From Macrolepiota albuminosa (taxonomy: Eukaryota; Basidiomycota; Agaricomycetes; Agaricales; Agaricaceae): a stretch of 64,000 nucleotides of DNA. Shown piece by piece: positions 20,834 to 33,356 of the stretch; position 1 is the stretch's first letter, and each line of letters opens with the position of its first letter. Both the position numbers and the translations under genes were made by a program. Under the pieces are notes generated by a model. It was not told where the DNA came from, made no database searches, and was given only the letters and a program-made list of their open reading frames with translations. The stretch spans positions 1,984,001-2,048,000 of the forward strand of contig JAMWFC010000082.1 of assembly GCA_027475525.1 (NCBI GenBank), read 5' to 3'.

Positions 20834-22340
20834 TTATTGCACTTATTAAGCTAAGCACATGAGCACTTAGCAAGCTGATTTGGGCACTTCACGCCCTGCA
20901 GCTCCAAGTACTGATCCAACACTGCCAACTTGGCACATGTGTGATACGACTCCCATGTTGTATCACCCACACTCTATCGTACCTCGAGTTCAAGGTGTGT
21001 TCCCTCCTGCCACCAATGGCCCAGAATCTCTTCAATAAACCACTCTTGTTCATCACTGGCACCAAAATCATATGTCTCAGACATCACCCAATTAGAAAAC
21101 ATAGCATCATTGTTTGCATTATATTGCCTAAGTAATGACATATGAAACTTAGGCACAATACAATGTGCTTGCAGAGCTGCAGGCAGCTCCAGAACATAGT
21201 TTGATGTGCTTGGTTCTGCAACCAAGACTTTGTATGGCTCAATGACTTTTGGGCACAGCTTTCTTGCCCTTCCTTTTGGAAGATTCAAGTTTTTGGTTGA
21301 TAGATATACTAACATGCCAGGCATTAGCTCGGGTTTGTCACTCTGCCTATCATTTGCATGTCATGCCTGTATAACACATGCAGCAATGATAGCATCATGT
21401 GCACTGGCAAGATTCTCCAATGCTTTCTGTGCAAAGTCCTTCATCTCTTTGTGAACAACTTCATCTTCCCTGAGTTCTCACAGCATGGAGGGCATATATC
21501 CTTCATTGAGCTTGAACATTGCATATTTCGTGGTCTCTAACATACTCGTATTGATTGCAAACTCCATCAGCAGTATTCTATCTACCTAGTCATATTGGTC
21601 TGATTGGACCACCATACAAAAAATTTGGGCAATACTCCTATTTGCTCACTCTGTCTGTCCATCTATCTGCAGATGAAACAATGAGCAGTTTAGCCCCCAA
21701 GAGCATGTGAAGTTCCTACCACCAGTGAGATGTAAACTTTGCGTCTTGATCACTCACAATCAAACTTGGAAGGCTGTGTAGCCTTATAATCTCCTTCAAG
21801 TATATCCAGAATAATGCTGATGCAGTAATAATTGTGTGCACTGGTATCAAATGCACCATACTGGTCATGCAGCAAATCACCACCCAAAGGTAGTTATAAC
21901 CTTTGGATTCAGGGAATGGGCCAACAAAGTCCATTCTGATGGAGTTCCAAGGTTTTGTCAGAATAAGCAGAGAATGCAACTTCCCTGCTAGCTTCCTATT
22001 GCTGGTCTTCAACCGCTGGCAGGCCTCACAGGTCTGGCAGAAGTGCATCACTTCTTTTTGCATTTGAGGCCACCAGTACAACTGCCTCAGGTATTCCATT
22101 GTCTTGTTGGTTCCAAAATGACCAACAATCTCATGTGCTTGAATAACGATCTAGGTGATCATTGTTTGGTCATGTGGCAAATACACCACATTGCGTCCTC
22201 AAACATTCATTATCCATATCAGTCCTTTCTCATCCAAGCTGAAGTATGGGTGAGCATCTGCATTCTGCCAGATTTCAGTGTTGAACACATCATGGCTGTA
22301 GCCCCTAAGTACATTCTGTAGGAACTCATCGGTTTGAGGA
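20834..22340 (-). pseudogene. Integrase and chromodomain-like tail of A' (inverted copy)
   Basis: Minus-strand homologue of 8720-10515 in element A. From high to low coordinates: the linker before integrase (YHDPPVPQTDEFLQNVL, about 22360-22310), the zinc domain FCQTCEACQRLK (about 22045-22010), MDFVGPFPESKGYNYLWVV (about 21935-21880), the end of the DDE core, KFHMSLLRQYN and the chromodomain-like WFIEEILGHWWQEGTHLE (about 21045-20990). Many stops and missense changes; AT-richer than A. Nothing of RT or RNase H is present in A'. Confidence 0.8.
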
Positions 22341-22965
22341 ACAGGAGGGTCATGATACTCTTCTGTAGGCAATAACACATTAGCGAGCCAGGAAGTACAA
22401 CAAAGGTCTGCGACCTTCAGTAGGACCCTGATCACTACTCCTGCTCTGGAACTGTTGCCCTGACCTCCTGGCCTGCATGGAGGTCTGCGACCTTCAGTAG
22501 GACCCTGATCACTACTCCTGCTCTGGAACTGTTGCCCTGACCTCCTGGCCTGCATGGGAATTTGTGATCTCTGCCAGGTTGCTGGTCCAGCTTTTCCACA
22601 ACTACTCCTGGTCTTGCTGCACCACTTGATGCAGCTGTTGGCCATACTTCACTCCATTGTGTCCCTCTGGCATTTTCTGAGGCTGCTGGGAAGGCTCAGC
22701 CTCAGTATATTCTGACCTGGGATGATCCAGGTCCGTTGCAGCAGATTGAGGATATGCCAACGACTGGTTAATAGTCTCACCATCATATGTCAGTTCAGCA
22801 GATTGATTGGTATCTATCCAATCAGGTATTGCTACGTCTCTTTAGTCTAGAAGTGTGTGTCAAAGAAGTTGATGCACTGTTCAATGCAATCATAGTCTAG
22901 GCTATCAGTCTAGACACATAGTCCTTGTCCGTAGTATCAGAATTGAACCCAAAGGTTTAAAAAAG
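22341..22965 (-). pseudogene. Gag N-terminus of A' fused to pol linker by deletion
   Basis: The minus strand reproduces the leader and first 110 gag codons of A, then jumps at about 22385 from the A-equivalent of about 3270 to that of about 8721. About 5.4 kb (rest of gag, protease, RT, RNase H) is therefore deleted. Contains a 77-bp duplication (22404-22557). Confidence 0.75.
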
Positions 22966-23157
22966 TGAAACAAAGTCAGATAAAAGCTTAGCCTTATGGT
23001 TACATGACAAAACCAGATTGGTATGTGATTCTAGTACTACGTATGACAGTAAAATTGGCTGCCTTGTGTAAGACAGCCAGCTAATATGTATAGAATAATG
23101 ATAAGTAATTAATATAATTGTATATTAATTATTTAACTACTACTATAATATGTTACA
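22966..23157 (-). repeat. 5' LTR of A' (minus orientation)
   Basis: Reverse complement of the A LTR (TGAAACAAAG...ATGTTACA on the plus strand). Its flank TTTGT does not match the GAGAC flank of the other A' LTR, so no target duplication survives. Confidence 0.85.
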
Positions 23158-23981
23158 TTTGTTCTACTCTCATAGCCTCTATGAGTCATATGCCCATTGC
23201 ACTTCTGGTCAAGGCACTGGTTGATCTCATAGCAATTGTGTACTTTCTACGTTCCCAGTATACTATACATCTTGTCTTTGATGAGGTCTTCTACCTTTAC
23301 CTGAGAGCTAGTTGGCTGGCATTCCAGCAACTTCACCATGCATTTATTACACTTATTCCTCTGTTGTTTAGCCTGATTAGGCTTTTCAAGGTTATATCCA
23401 GCCATGTCTGGCTGCTTCCCCTTCTCCAAAGTTCTCTGAAACTCTTTTTCTAACATCAAAATCATTGGCGAGTCTGTCAGTAGACTAGTTGGTGGGACTT
23501 CCTTGTCCTCCATCTCTTGCACAGTCACTCTTTTGCAACTATTCAGTCAGTTGTATTTGTCACAACATTTCTCTGTTGTGTGATAGCGTCATAGATAATC
23601 ATCTGTGTCATGCAACACCACTTTCTCTGTCTTCATAGGCATACCATTCACAATGACCATATTGTTTACAAAGTCTAGGGATACTCTATTCTTATGCATA
23701 AATGGCATACCAATAATCATATCGTAGCAATCAAAATTCACTATATCTATGTATTCCTTTGTCAACATCCTCAACATCTTTACTTTGATCTCCATGCCAA
23801 ATTGCACTATGGCACAACTCCCTACAGTTTCCAATTGGAGCATTAATGGCTCCTCCAGCTCATGAATGTGTATTATATTAATGTGAGCAAACTGGGGCAT
23901 TATGCCCATAGTAGTACTCCCCAAGTCCTGCAACATCCAGGCTGGATGTCTATTGACATTGACATAGGTAACCAAGCACTC
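23158..23981 (-). pseudogene. Protease and linker of gypsy element C
   Basis: Minus strand. Protease homologous to that of A: TECLVTYVNVNRHPAWMLQD then LGSTTMG (A has DSGSTTTG, so the catalytic Asp-Ser is mutated to Asp-Leu here), and DMIIGMPFMHKNRVSLDF. A linker follows containing SSQVKVEDLIKDK, equal to SRVKVEDLVTGDK in A. The element is truncated at 23157 by A' just before RT would start, and interrupted at 23982 by a solo LTR. Confidence 0.75.
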
Positions 23982-24572
23982 TGTCAGGGGACTCCTCATT
24001 TCTTCCTTCTTTTACTCCTTATTTCTTTACTCTCCTTTCATTCATTTCTTTATTTCTTCTATCATTCTCTCATTTTGCTGTTTCTATTCTCTCAACACTA
24101 TCTGTTAGTACTATTCTCAGCCTTTGAGGTGCTCTGGTTCTTTAGCTATCATTTAGACAAGTGTGGGCCCTTCAGCACCACTTCCAGACTGCTTATATAA
24201 GCCAGAGTTTACCTTTCTGACTTCCAAAGTCTGGAGTTTTCTGGCCTTATTTGCACAGTTGTTTGGTTCTTATATAAGCCAGAGTTTACCTTTCTGACTT
24301 CCAAAGTCTGGAGTTTTCTGGCCTTATTTGCACAGTTGTTTGGTTAATCAATTTTTGAGTTTTTAAGGTTTTGTTGTACTGTATAATTGTTTCCATGCTT
24401 CAGAAGCCCTAGAAGCATTCAACCATAGGAAATCTCTAGACTTGTTCTTTTTGAATCTCTCTCTGCTAAATGAATAGTTATTATGATATTGTCAGTATAT
24501 ACTCTAATATACTTTGGATCTTCCTTTGTCCGCTGTATGACTGAGCCACAGCCTCTAGAGGTCGCCCTTACA
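23982..24572 (+). repeat. Solo LTR of B family, inserted in element C
   Basis: TGTCAGGGGACT...GTCGCCCTTACA, 591 bp including one 77-bp duplication (24192-24345). More diverged (T-rich) than the LTRs of B but keeps AGACTTGTTCT, the self-primer segment. Flanks CACTC and CACAT agree at only three of five bases, so the target duplication is degraded or absent. Confidence 0.85.
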
Positions 24573-27467
24573 CACATCTTCTTCTTGGGAGTATAATGTG
24601 GCTGCTGCAACTTATTAATTGCTTTCTGCAGAGTTACATGTCTTATCTGGATGTGTTGATCTCCCCAGTACTCTGTCAGTGCAAACAAGTATTCATCCTC
24701 GTCATCATAAGTGTAGTAGTCACTATTGTATACATCCACTGCGACATATTCATCATCATCAATTTGGATGCTTTCAGTATCATTTACTTTCAAGCTATCA
24801 GCCACTTCTTATGGCCCTTTCTCAGCCTCATCAACAACTTCTTTATCTTTGTTGTCACTGACAACATCACTTGGAGCTGCAGCCATATATAGATGTGTGC
24901 CTTGGAAGAAGCAGAGCATTTCTTAGCAAAATGTCCAACTCTCCCACAATTGTAGCATGCTGGAAAGTCTCTCGCAGGCCTCCTTTGAGCCACTCCTGAG
25001 ACCACATTGGATTTGCTTATCATACATGCTGCAGACGCTGCACCCTCTCTAACTGCTACTTGATTTTAATCCAAATAGGATTGACTATCTTTTTCTGGCA
25101 AATATTCAGCAGGTTTTGGTCTAGGCCATTGGCTTACAGGAATTGTCTTGTGGATATCAAATTGTAGATTGCAATTCTTTTAGACTGTTTGGCAAAGAAG
25201 GTTCCTATCTTCACTGCTTGACTAGCATGAACTATGCTGTTCATAATGATTTGCAGTTCATGTTAACTGCTTATATCTAATGGTGTACACCAAAAACTCA
25301 GTCACAGTGTTGACCTCTGGAGACAAATTGTTGTTGTATATCAATGCCTTCCTCATATTCACTAATATTCTGTCCAGAAGTGTCTCTCTAATTGTATATT
25401 CATTTGAATAGATGGCCATATTCTGTGCATGATCTATCAGATCATTGTAGAATATCTGGACACCAGTTTTAGCATTGTACACTGCCTTCCTGAAAGCCTC
25501 ACAAGCTTTCTGCATAGTTGTAGCATTGATGAAACAATTATATAGTCCTATCAGGACTTCTTTAAATGTCCAATGTGATTTATTGCAGTTGATATAAAGG
25601 ATATGGCAGCAGAACCAATTCCAAGCCTTTTCTTCTATAAATTTGTGTAATATAAATATTCTCTTCTGATTTATGTTATCTCCATCATAGCAGCAGGCTG
25701 CTAGATAGTAGCAGATATCCATGGTCTAGTTCTCCAGCTGCAAGAACCTATGCCCTCTAGCATATGCATATATATGCTTGCCGTCAGATTTGCAGAGACT
25801 TACCTTGGCAGGAATTTTAAATCTGACTCCAAGGAAGTCATCTACTAGACAAGTGAGGCAGTCATGCATATAATCCATATGGATCTATATTGCCTCGTTC
25901 ATTCTAGCCATATTTTCATGCAAATCATAAAGACTGAGCATCAAAAATGTCTGAGAACTGCGAAACAGATATTTGTTGGCCATTTTTTCTGGCTATCCTT
26001 CAGATCTTTGTTCAGTTCAGCAGTTTGAGCAGTGAATTGTTGCTGCATATCATTGACAGGCATTACACCTTCATGCTCTTCAAAGACTATCCCCTGGTTG
26101 TCAATTAATAACTTGCCATAATCATGCAAGTCCTAGTTGTGCATTTGCTGGTAATTGACATGTTCATTTTAATTATCCACCAGATAGACACATTGGGCTA
26201 TGTGTTGCAGACATGTTTGTTCTTCCAGTATGTAGACTTTGTCTACCTCTTCTTTGATAGTGACCTGCTTTCGAGGTATCTTAACCTCTTGCACAGCAAA
26301 TGGCACTTCTGGCTCTGCTAGAGTCATTGTCACAGTCTCCACTTCAGACAATGCCTGTTGCGGCACTCCACTGACATTGCATTGATAGTTTGCAGCGTTC
26401 TGATGCCTGATATAGTCTTGCTGAGACTCATTGGCCTGCCAAGACATGTTTAGCAATTTCATTGCATTTGCAATCAATGACACTTGTTGGCACACACTCA
26501 TTTTGCATTTTACTGAGTCTGCTGAAGTGGCCATCAAGACTGCTAATCTTCACACTGCTTTGCGCTTGAGGTATTCTACTACTTCAAGTTTGAAGATATG
26601 CACAAACAATTCAATATATTCTGTTAAATCTGCACAAAGTACATTGTGGCTCCTAGCAGTCAGTAACTGTACAAATGCTTCACTATGTAAAGCTGTAGAC
26701 ACTTTTGTGTTGATTTTTTGGTAACCAATGGATATTGGTCCAGTACTAGCTGTAACTAGATAGACAAGGTCAAATGCAACCTCTTACTCTCCTCATTATC
26801 TAAGGAGTCCAGTTCAGATTCTAAGTTCAGAACTCTCCTGAGGCCTTCATGCCTCACCTGTAGCTGTTTGCTGACCCCTTCATGCAACTTCTGATCTCTA
26901 GATGCCAATGGCATCTTTTCCAGCCATAAAACATTGTTGTCCTCTCTGCTGACCCTTATTGCTGATCCTTGGTTACAGTGCATATATCATTGATGATGAC
27001 TGTCCTAATTTAGTGGCAGTGTCTGCCACATACTCTAAATGCTGCTCAGTTGGCATAGTCCAGAATAGGGTTCTGTGTGTGAAAGCACTGTCTTGCATCA
27101 GCTCTAAGTACTGTGTAAGGTCTGGGTAACTTTCAGACTGAGCTGATGAATTTTTGGATAATATTGGATACATCAATGAAGACATTTGGCTTGCTAGTAG
27201 TGACACTTCTGAGACCATGGATCTCTCTTCTGGTTTACCATCAGGCCTCACAATAGATATCATCTATGATATGGATAGCCCACTTGACATTCCAAAGCTT
27301 GCGCTAACATTGTGAGGTGACTTTTCATCTTGCTTTGGCAGGGGCTGGTAAGTAGATGCAGTTTGCATCTTCATAAATTGAGATACACATGGGTCATTTG
27401 TATCTGGGAAAAGAGGGTCCAGATCAAGAGAGCCAGTTATAGAAGCACGTTTTTGATGTGATGCCAA
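24573..27467 (-). pseudogene. Gag of gypsy element C
   Basis: Minus-strand gag related to that of A. From the N-terminus: a Ser/Leu/Glu-rich region in pieces (27467 to about 25940), the capsid-like core (25722-25258) with MDICYYLAACCYDGDNI, NDLIDHAQNMAIY and LSPEVNTVTEFLVY, all mirrored in A, then the zinc knuckle CYNCGRVGHFAKKC (about 24965-24920) and an acidic tail (24805-24419). Stops in all parts. It is more decayed and AT-richer than A, thus older. No LTR was found upstream of 27467. Confidence 0.7.
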
Positions 27468-28790
27468 CAGAAGTTGAGAGTTTTTTGATGAGTTGCCTAG
27501 TTAGTAACAAGCCTAGAGTCTAAAGCCAATAGCAAAAGATTTAAAAAAATAAAACTAGTAGTTATAAGCTAGAACAGTCTTATATGAATCACACAGTGCT
27601 AAATCAGACTGCTATATTAGATTTGACTAGTACTAGAGTAAATATAAGATGTTGTTTTATATAATACTCTACTGTGTACTAATAGCATTGTTGACGCATG
27701 ACAATCTGTTATAGCAGCTTAGTCATCACTAAGGCCCTAGTTTTCTTGCCACATACTAATAGCATTGTTGACGCATGACAATCTGTTATAGCAGCTTAGT
27801 CATCACTAAGGCCCTAGTTTTCTTGCCACATCATTGCCGTACTCACTCTTATCTGCATCCTCTTCTCATTTAGATGCACTTTATCATTGGTGCACTTCCC
27901 TTGTCATATTTCCATTACCAACTACCATTACTAACCTTCACCAAAATTTGCTGTTCGACTCATTTCTGACTTGTTCTCTGAGAACTGCCTAGGACTTCCT
28001 TAAACTTAGCATGTCCAACATATTGTGTACTGGTTAGTAGTCATAAACCATATCTGCTACTAATCTATTTTTAGGCATCATCACTGTGCATAATGCTATT
28101 ATTGAGACATGAGTTTTTCAAGCAAAGAATGCCAACCATCATAGATGGAGGGATCTGCCTATAGCAGTAGGTGCATTGGTGTATTTATCAATGTGTAACT
28201 TGAGGCTGTCCAAGGAATAGGCAAGTAAACTCTGCTCAAAATGGATAGGCCCATACCGTGTGCTTAATGTGGAGTCTATTACATTCAACTATATGTTGGA
28301 ATTGCCATAGGCATTACAGGAGCAATGTATCATTCTGAAGTTCCATGTGTTGCTGCTGTGATTGTATAACACATCAGACAACATGCTATTCTCTAACAGT
28401 GCAACTCCAGGCCTCTATGACTTTGAGGCTAGGAATGACAACAAATAATTTGTCAAGTATATTATTGATCATCAATAGACTGAGTGCAATATACTCAAGT
28501 TTGAAATATAATGGTTCCTAAAGAACACAATATGGGAGCCATACTTCTACTGCTTCAAGCTAGCAGCACTTGACCACTGTTTGGAGCTGAAGAGTGTTAA
28601 GCACTCACATCAGTTACATACTTCTACTGCTTCAAGCTAGCAGCACTTGACCACTGTTTGGAGCTGAAGAGTGTTAAGCACTCACATCAGTTAGTAAGCA
28701 TGCTAGTGCTTAATTTGATCAGCAATGCTAATTGCAGCTTGGCTGAGTTGGTCAGCAACTATGGCTAAGATATGTTTTGAAATTCAAAAT
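27468..28790. other. AT-rich stretch without recognisable gene
   Basis: No ORF of interest on either strand and no recognised LTR. Contains two 77-bp duplications (27677-27830, about 28541-28694). Possibly the decayed leader/LTR region of element C or D. Confidence 0.5.
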
Positions 28791-28799
28791 TTTTTTTTT

Positions 28800-29160
28800 T
28801 CCTTTTTTTGCTCAACTATAGGCAACATGCCTGTGAACAAGGATAACCACCAGCAGCAGCAATCACTTGAGCTTTCATTATTGGGCATACTATCAGCTGA
28901 AGAGGAGGCAGATGGCTCTCTCACTAACTCAAAATGTGCTCCAGTGGGGACAATTACAGCAGGCTGTGGACTTCTTACAGCAGCAGCAACAACCAGTGGT
29001 AGGCTACCCACTGCATCAGCCAGTGATCAGTGGCTATCAGCTACAACAACTCATGCAAGGCAACTTTTTGCCTCAAAATATACCTGTTGGCAGTTTTCTG
29101 CCTTGTCAGACAGCAGCAGGCACTTAGGTGCCACATCATGCTGAGGGCCAACCCCAGTAA
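28800..29160 (+). pseudogene. Gln-rich gag-like fragment of element D
   Basis: A frame from 28867 to 29127 is rich in Gln, Leu and Pro (LQQAVDFLQQQQQ, NFLPQNIPVGSFLP). Composition is like the N-terminal disordered parts of retroelement proteins, and it lies upstream of pol D on the same strand. No zinc knuckle is seen. The assignment rests on position. Confidence 0.35.
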
Positions 29161-29559
29161 GTTTTGTATAGAGGGCTATTTAGCCCCCAAGCCATGCCAG
29201 AATGGAGGCAAATCCTATAATGGTGAGAGGAACAATGAGACTGCCATTTTTTCTCCTGTTTATAACTTTGGCACACTAAATATGGCTGGTGTGCCAGCAA
29301 TAATATCATTTCCTCCAGCTTGGATGAGAATAGACAATGGAAAATCACCAGCCACAGAAATATGGTTCCAATGATGCTCATACTCAAGCCCTCATAGCTG
29401 AGAGAGCCTTCATGACTATGAACCGTATTTGATCTCAGGACATGAAACGCCAATACTATAAAAAGATCATTGCCCCTTTCAGATATTGATAGCATTCTTT
29501 GAAGAGTAGCAAGAGGTCAATACTAAATGGAAAGGATACTTATAAACAAATTCACATTA

Positions 29560-32540
29560 TACCAGAACATGTGGAGTGCAGCGTAGTCACTATTCCTGAT
29601 GAAAACATGATTAGCAATGTTGTACAGTAAGAAGATTGTAATATATCTGCTACATATCAGACATTAATGAATCACATTTTTTTTGCACAAATCAGTCAAT
29701 TTATGGATATATATCTTGACAACATTATTATTTACTCTCAAACTCTTAAAAAACATATCAAACATGTTAAAATTGTTATTGACATTCTACAAAAGAAAAA
29801 GCTATACCTCAGAAAGGATAAGCTCAGATTCTTGTGCCACAAAATAAAGGTCCTATGCCATATTATAAGCAATCAGGGCATCAGCATAGATCCCAATAAG
29901 ATGAATGCTCTCACCAAATAGAAGAATCCAATGAACCAAGACCTCCTCCATAGTTTCTTGAGAGTTGCAGGATATTTTGCTGATGATATAGATGAGTTAG
30001 AATCTTTATAGAAATACTACATAGGCTGACTGAGGATACAGTACCATTTTGATGAGAACATACCTATCAGCAAGCATTCAAAAATGTAAAGAGATTGGCT
30101 GTCACTTGTCATGAACATCATCGAGTACTGCTGGATTACAGTAAAGACACACCTCCCATTAATGTCATTATGGACAGCTGTGGAACAGGAATTGCAGACA
30201 CAATTAGTCAAGGAATAGATTGGTGAAGAGCTAAAGTAGCTGCTTTTTATTTCACAAAGCTAAACTCAGCTCAACAAAATTACTCAGTATATAAAATAAA
30301 AATGCTGGTGGGAGTCAAAACTATGTTGCAATACTGAGATATCCTTCAAGGTATTAAATTCACTTGGTATACAGACCACAAAGGTCTGATATATCTACTT
30401 AACCAGAAGAACCTTTCAGGACGACAGGCCCACTGACTGGAAAAGCTTTTTGAATTTGATTTTGAAGTAGTCTATGTGCTGGGAGTCAAAAATAACCTTT
30501 TGGACTCTCTGTCCCAGTTATACTCCTATGACAAACCCAGCACAGTACATGCTTGAGGAAAATATACTTATCATGATGTAATAGACAATAACTCACTGAG
30601 TGATTGCCTCATATCAATGCTGGTACTGATCAGAATGAAGAGAGAGAGTATATCATTATTGGACACTACCCCTGCATCAAGAGTAGATAGATTAAATGAT
30701 AATCACCTAGAAACCAGCAAGGGCAATAGACAATCAGCTCAGACACCTACAGAAGCACCAAAAAGCAATGATGTATCTAAGAATAGAACTTATCAATGGA
30801 GGGCTATACCTCTGGCAGAAACAGACCAGGCAAAAATGTCCAGAGAGTTTGCAGCTAGAATGACAAAAGATTTAGTGCTAAAAGGTCCTCAGCAATGAAA
30901 GAAGGGTGAGAATGAAACACATAAGAAACTTACTATCTGGATTCTGGTAAAAAAAAGAAATCTCAAACATGAACATGAATGAGAATTTGCAAATCGTTCA
31001 CAACAGTTACAACAGACTATTGATGTTATTAACCCTGTAACATTGATTGAACTAATGGCTGGAGGGCAAGAGCCAATTGATTTCTTAGAAAACATTTCAG
31101 AAGAATATAACAAGGACACCACATTATCAATAGTAGTGGAAAAATCATGGGAGCACAAAAACTTTGAGTATACTAAAGACAAGTTACTTTATCTGAGCTC
31201 AAATGGAAAAAGAGTGGTGTATACCTGACATTAAGGTCAATAGCTGGAGTATACACAAAATAGTAATCTCAGAAGCCCACACAATGTTAGCACACTTAGG
31301 AGCTTATAAGACACTAATGTATTTATGTGATAATATATGGTGAAAATGCATAAGTAGTAACGTGCATGCTTTCTGTGAGTTTTGTGTCATATGTGCCCAT
31401 AGTAAACCTTCAAACCACAAACCTTATGGGATACTAAACTCTCTACCAGTTTCAACTCAACCTTGGAAAGTTATTGGAATTGATTTTAGGTGGCTCTTAT
31501 TAGAATCAAAAGACTGTGATGTGGTTTACAATCCTCTGACTGTGATAATAGATTATTTAACAGCCATGGTTCATTTAGTCCCAAGTCATACCAGCTACAC
31601 AGCTCAGAATATTGCAGAATTAATATTTGCAGAAGTATATAAATTGCATGGACTACTAAAAGCAATAGGCAGTAATTGTGACTTATATTTACAAGTATAT
31701 TTTGGTCACACCTACATGAGTTAATAGAAACCCAGCTTAAGATGTTGAGTGTATATCACCCTGAGTCTGATAGAGTGACAGAGTAGCAAATTGCACTGTA
31801 ACACAAATGATAAGACAGTGTGTAAGTTCTAATCAGTGAAGGGTGGTAAAATTACCAGCAATAGAATTTGCCATCAATAATGCCTGCTCAGAAAGTACTG
31901 GCTACTCTCCATTCTTCCTAAATTATAGAAAAATGCCTAGGATGATGGTATGGGACTCTGCACTAAAAAATAAGTACTCAGACATATGAGTATTTGCTCA
32001 ATAATTGAAGTCCATGATTTTTGCAGCCCATGATAGTATACTCATTGCTCAAATCAAACAAACTCAAAATGCAAATAGAAAAAGAATTCCAGTCCTGTTC
32101 AAAGAGGAAGATTTTGTATATGTATCAACTGAGAATATGACATTTCTCAAGGGTCTAGCACATAAGCTGATTCCCAAATTTGTAGATCCTTATTTACTTT
32201 TCAAAGACTTTGGTAACCATTTGTTCCAAGTTCAACTTCCCTCCCACATGAGACAATGCAGGATCTATAATTCATTCCATGTGTCTCTACTAAGAAGACA
32301 TCATCCTAATGATGACAGGAGGTTTCCCAGTCAGCTATACTCCCAGGTCATTACTAAAATTGAGACTGATCAGGACTAGAAGTGGGCAGCTGATAAGATA
32401 ATAAATCATGCAGAATCAAAAGGTACTGCAATTTTCGAAGTACTATGGCATGCTAGAGATAAAACTTGGTTACTCTATAATCAAGTCCAGGAATTAGATA
32501 TTCTATCTCTGTATCTTGAGGCCCTAATGTAGAAACAATT
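29560..32540 (+). pseudogene. Pol relic of Ty3/gypsy element D
   Basis: Strongly AT-biased, stop-ridden pol of the same lineage as A. The RT palm MDIYLDNIIIYSQTLKKHIKH (about 29705-29765) has YLDN in place of YLDD, so the second catalytic Asp is lost. The connection domain and RNase H are only fragments (30100-30530). Integrase zinc-domain end and core: CEFCVICAHSK (about 31375-31405), GIDFRWLLLESKDCDVV (about 31480), then fragments of the second half. The tail has KFVDPYLLF, IYNSFHVSLLRRHHPNDD (about 32265-32325) and a chromodomain-like end to about 32525. Stops of all three kinds, including many TAG/TAA, in contrast to A. Confidence 0.8.
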
Positions 32541-32778
32541 TATGAGCTTCTGGAAAGAACAGGAACACCCTCCCTAGACGATCCTCAAGTTTTTCTAAAA
32601 TCCATCACTCCAGAACATATAAATATCTCCTGCAACCAGGAACACCCTCCCTAGACGATCCTCAAGTTTTTCTAAAATCCATCACTCCAGAACATATAAA
32701 TATCTCCTGCAACTGACTCAGTCCATCAGCTGCTTTATCAACCTTACCACTTAACATCCTTGACCTGCAGTTCACTTT

Positions 32779-33356
32779 ATGTCTCACCATCCCAAAAACC
32801 ACTACACTCCCATCTCTGCTGCTAAACATCCTGATGGCTTTGTGCAGCTCATCTCCATTGATCCAAACATTGTTATTCACCTGGCTCAATCACTAAAATT
32901 TCTCAAATATGACAACGAAGTATGCCATTGTCAGGTTACTGCTACTAACATCAAGCCCGCTGGCTACAAATCCTTTGCTGCTGCATACAATACCACTAAA
33001 GGAGACAACTCTTGTAAATTCATCACCCATGACCCCACCACCAGAGATTGGAACTACAATAATTTCTCTATCCCGTGTTCTATCCTCACCTTCCCATATC
33101 TTGACCCTCGTTACTCCAAACTATGTGCTTTTGGTATTCTTAATGAAAAAGAACATATTGACACTTATGCTTGGGCCAGCTTGAAGAATGCCTCAAACTA
33201 TGTGCTTTTGGTATTCTTAATGAAAAAGAACATATTGACACTTATGCTTGGGCCAGCTTGAAGAATGCCTACTCTACCCTCACTGTGAGGCAGTCCTGCA
33301 ATCAGGCCCAATCAGAAACTTGCCGACAGAGGAAGAAATTCCAAGGTCTACTTTAG
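32779..33356 (+). CDS. Hypothetical protein, about 165 aa after collapsing a 77-bp duplication
   Basis: ATG at 32779 opens a frame rich in Tyr, Asn, Thr and Ser (NKHxxTPIS-like start, FVQLISIDPNIVIHLAQSLK, GYKSFAAAYNTTKGDN, DPTTRDWNYNNFSIPC, LTFPYLDPRYSKLCAFGIL). At 33117-33270 a 77-bp duplication repeats the AFGILNEKEHIDTYAWASLK segment in a second frame; without it the frame runs to a TAG at 33354-33356. It is GC-richer than its surroundings, suggesting a more recent arrival. No intron, signal peptide or known domain recognised. It may be a small ORF of a non-autonomous element. Confidence 0.45.
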
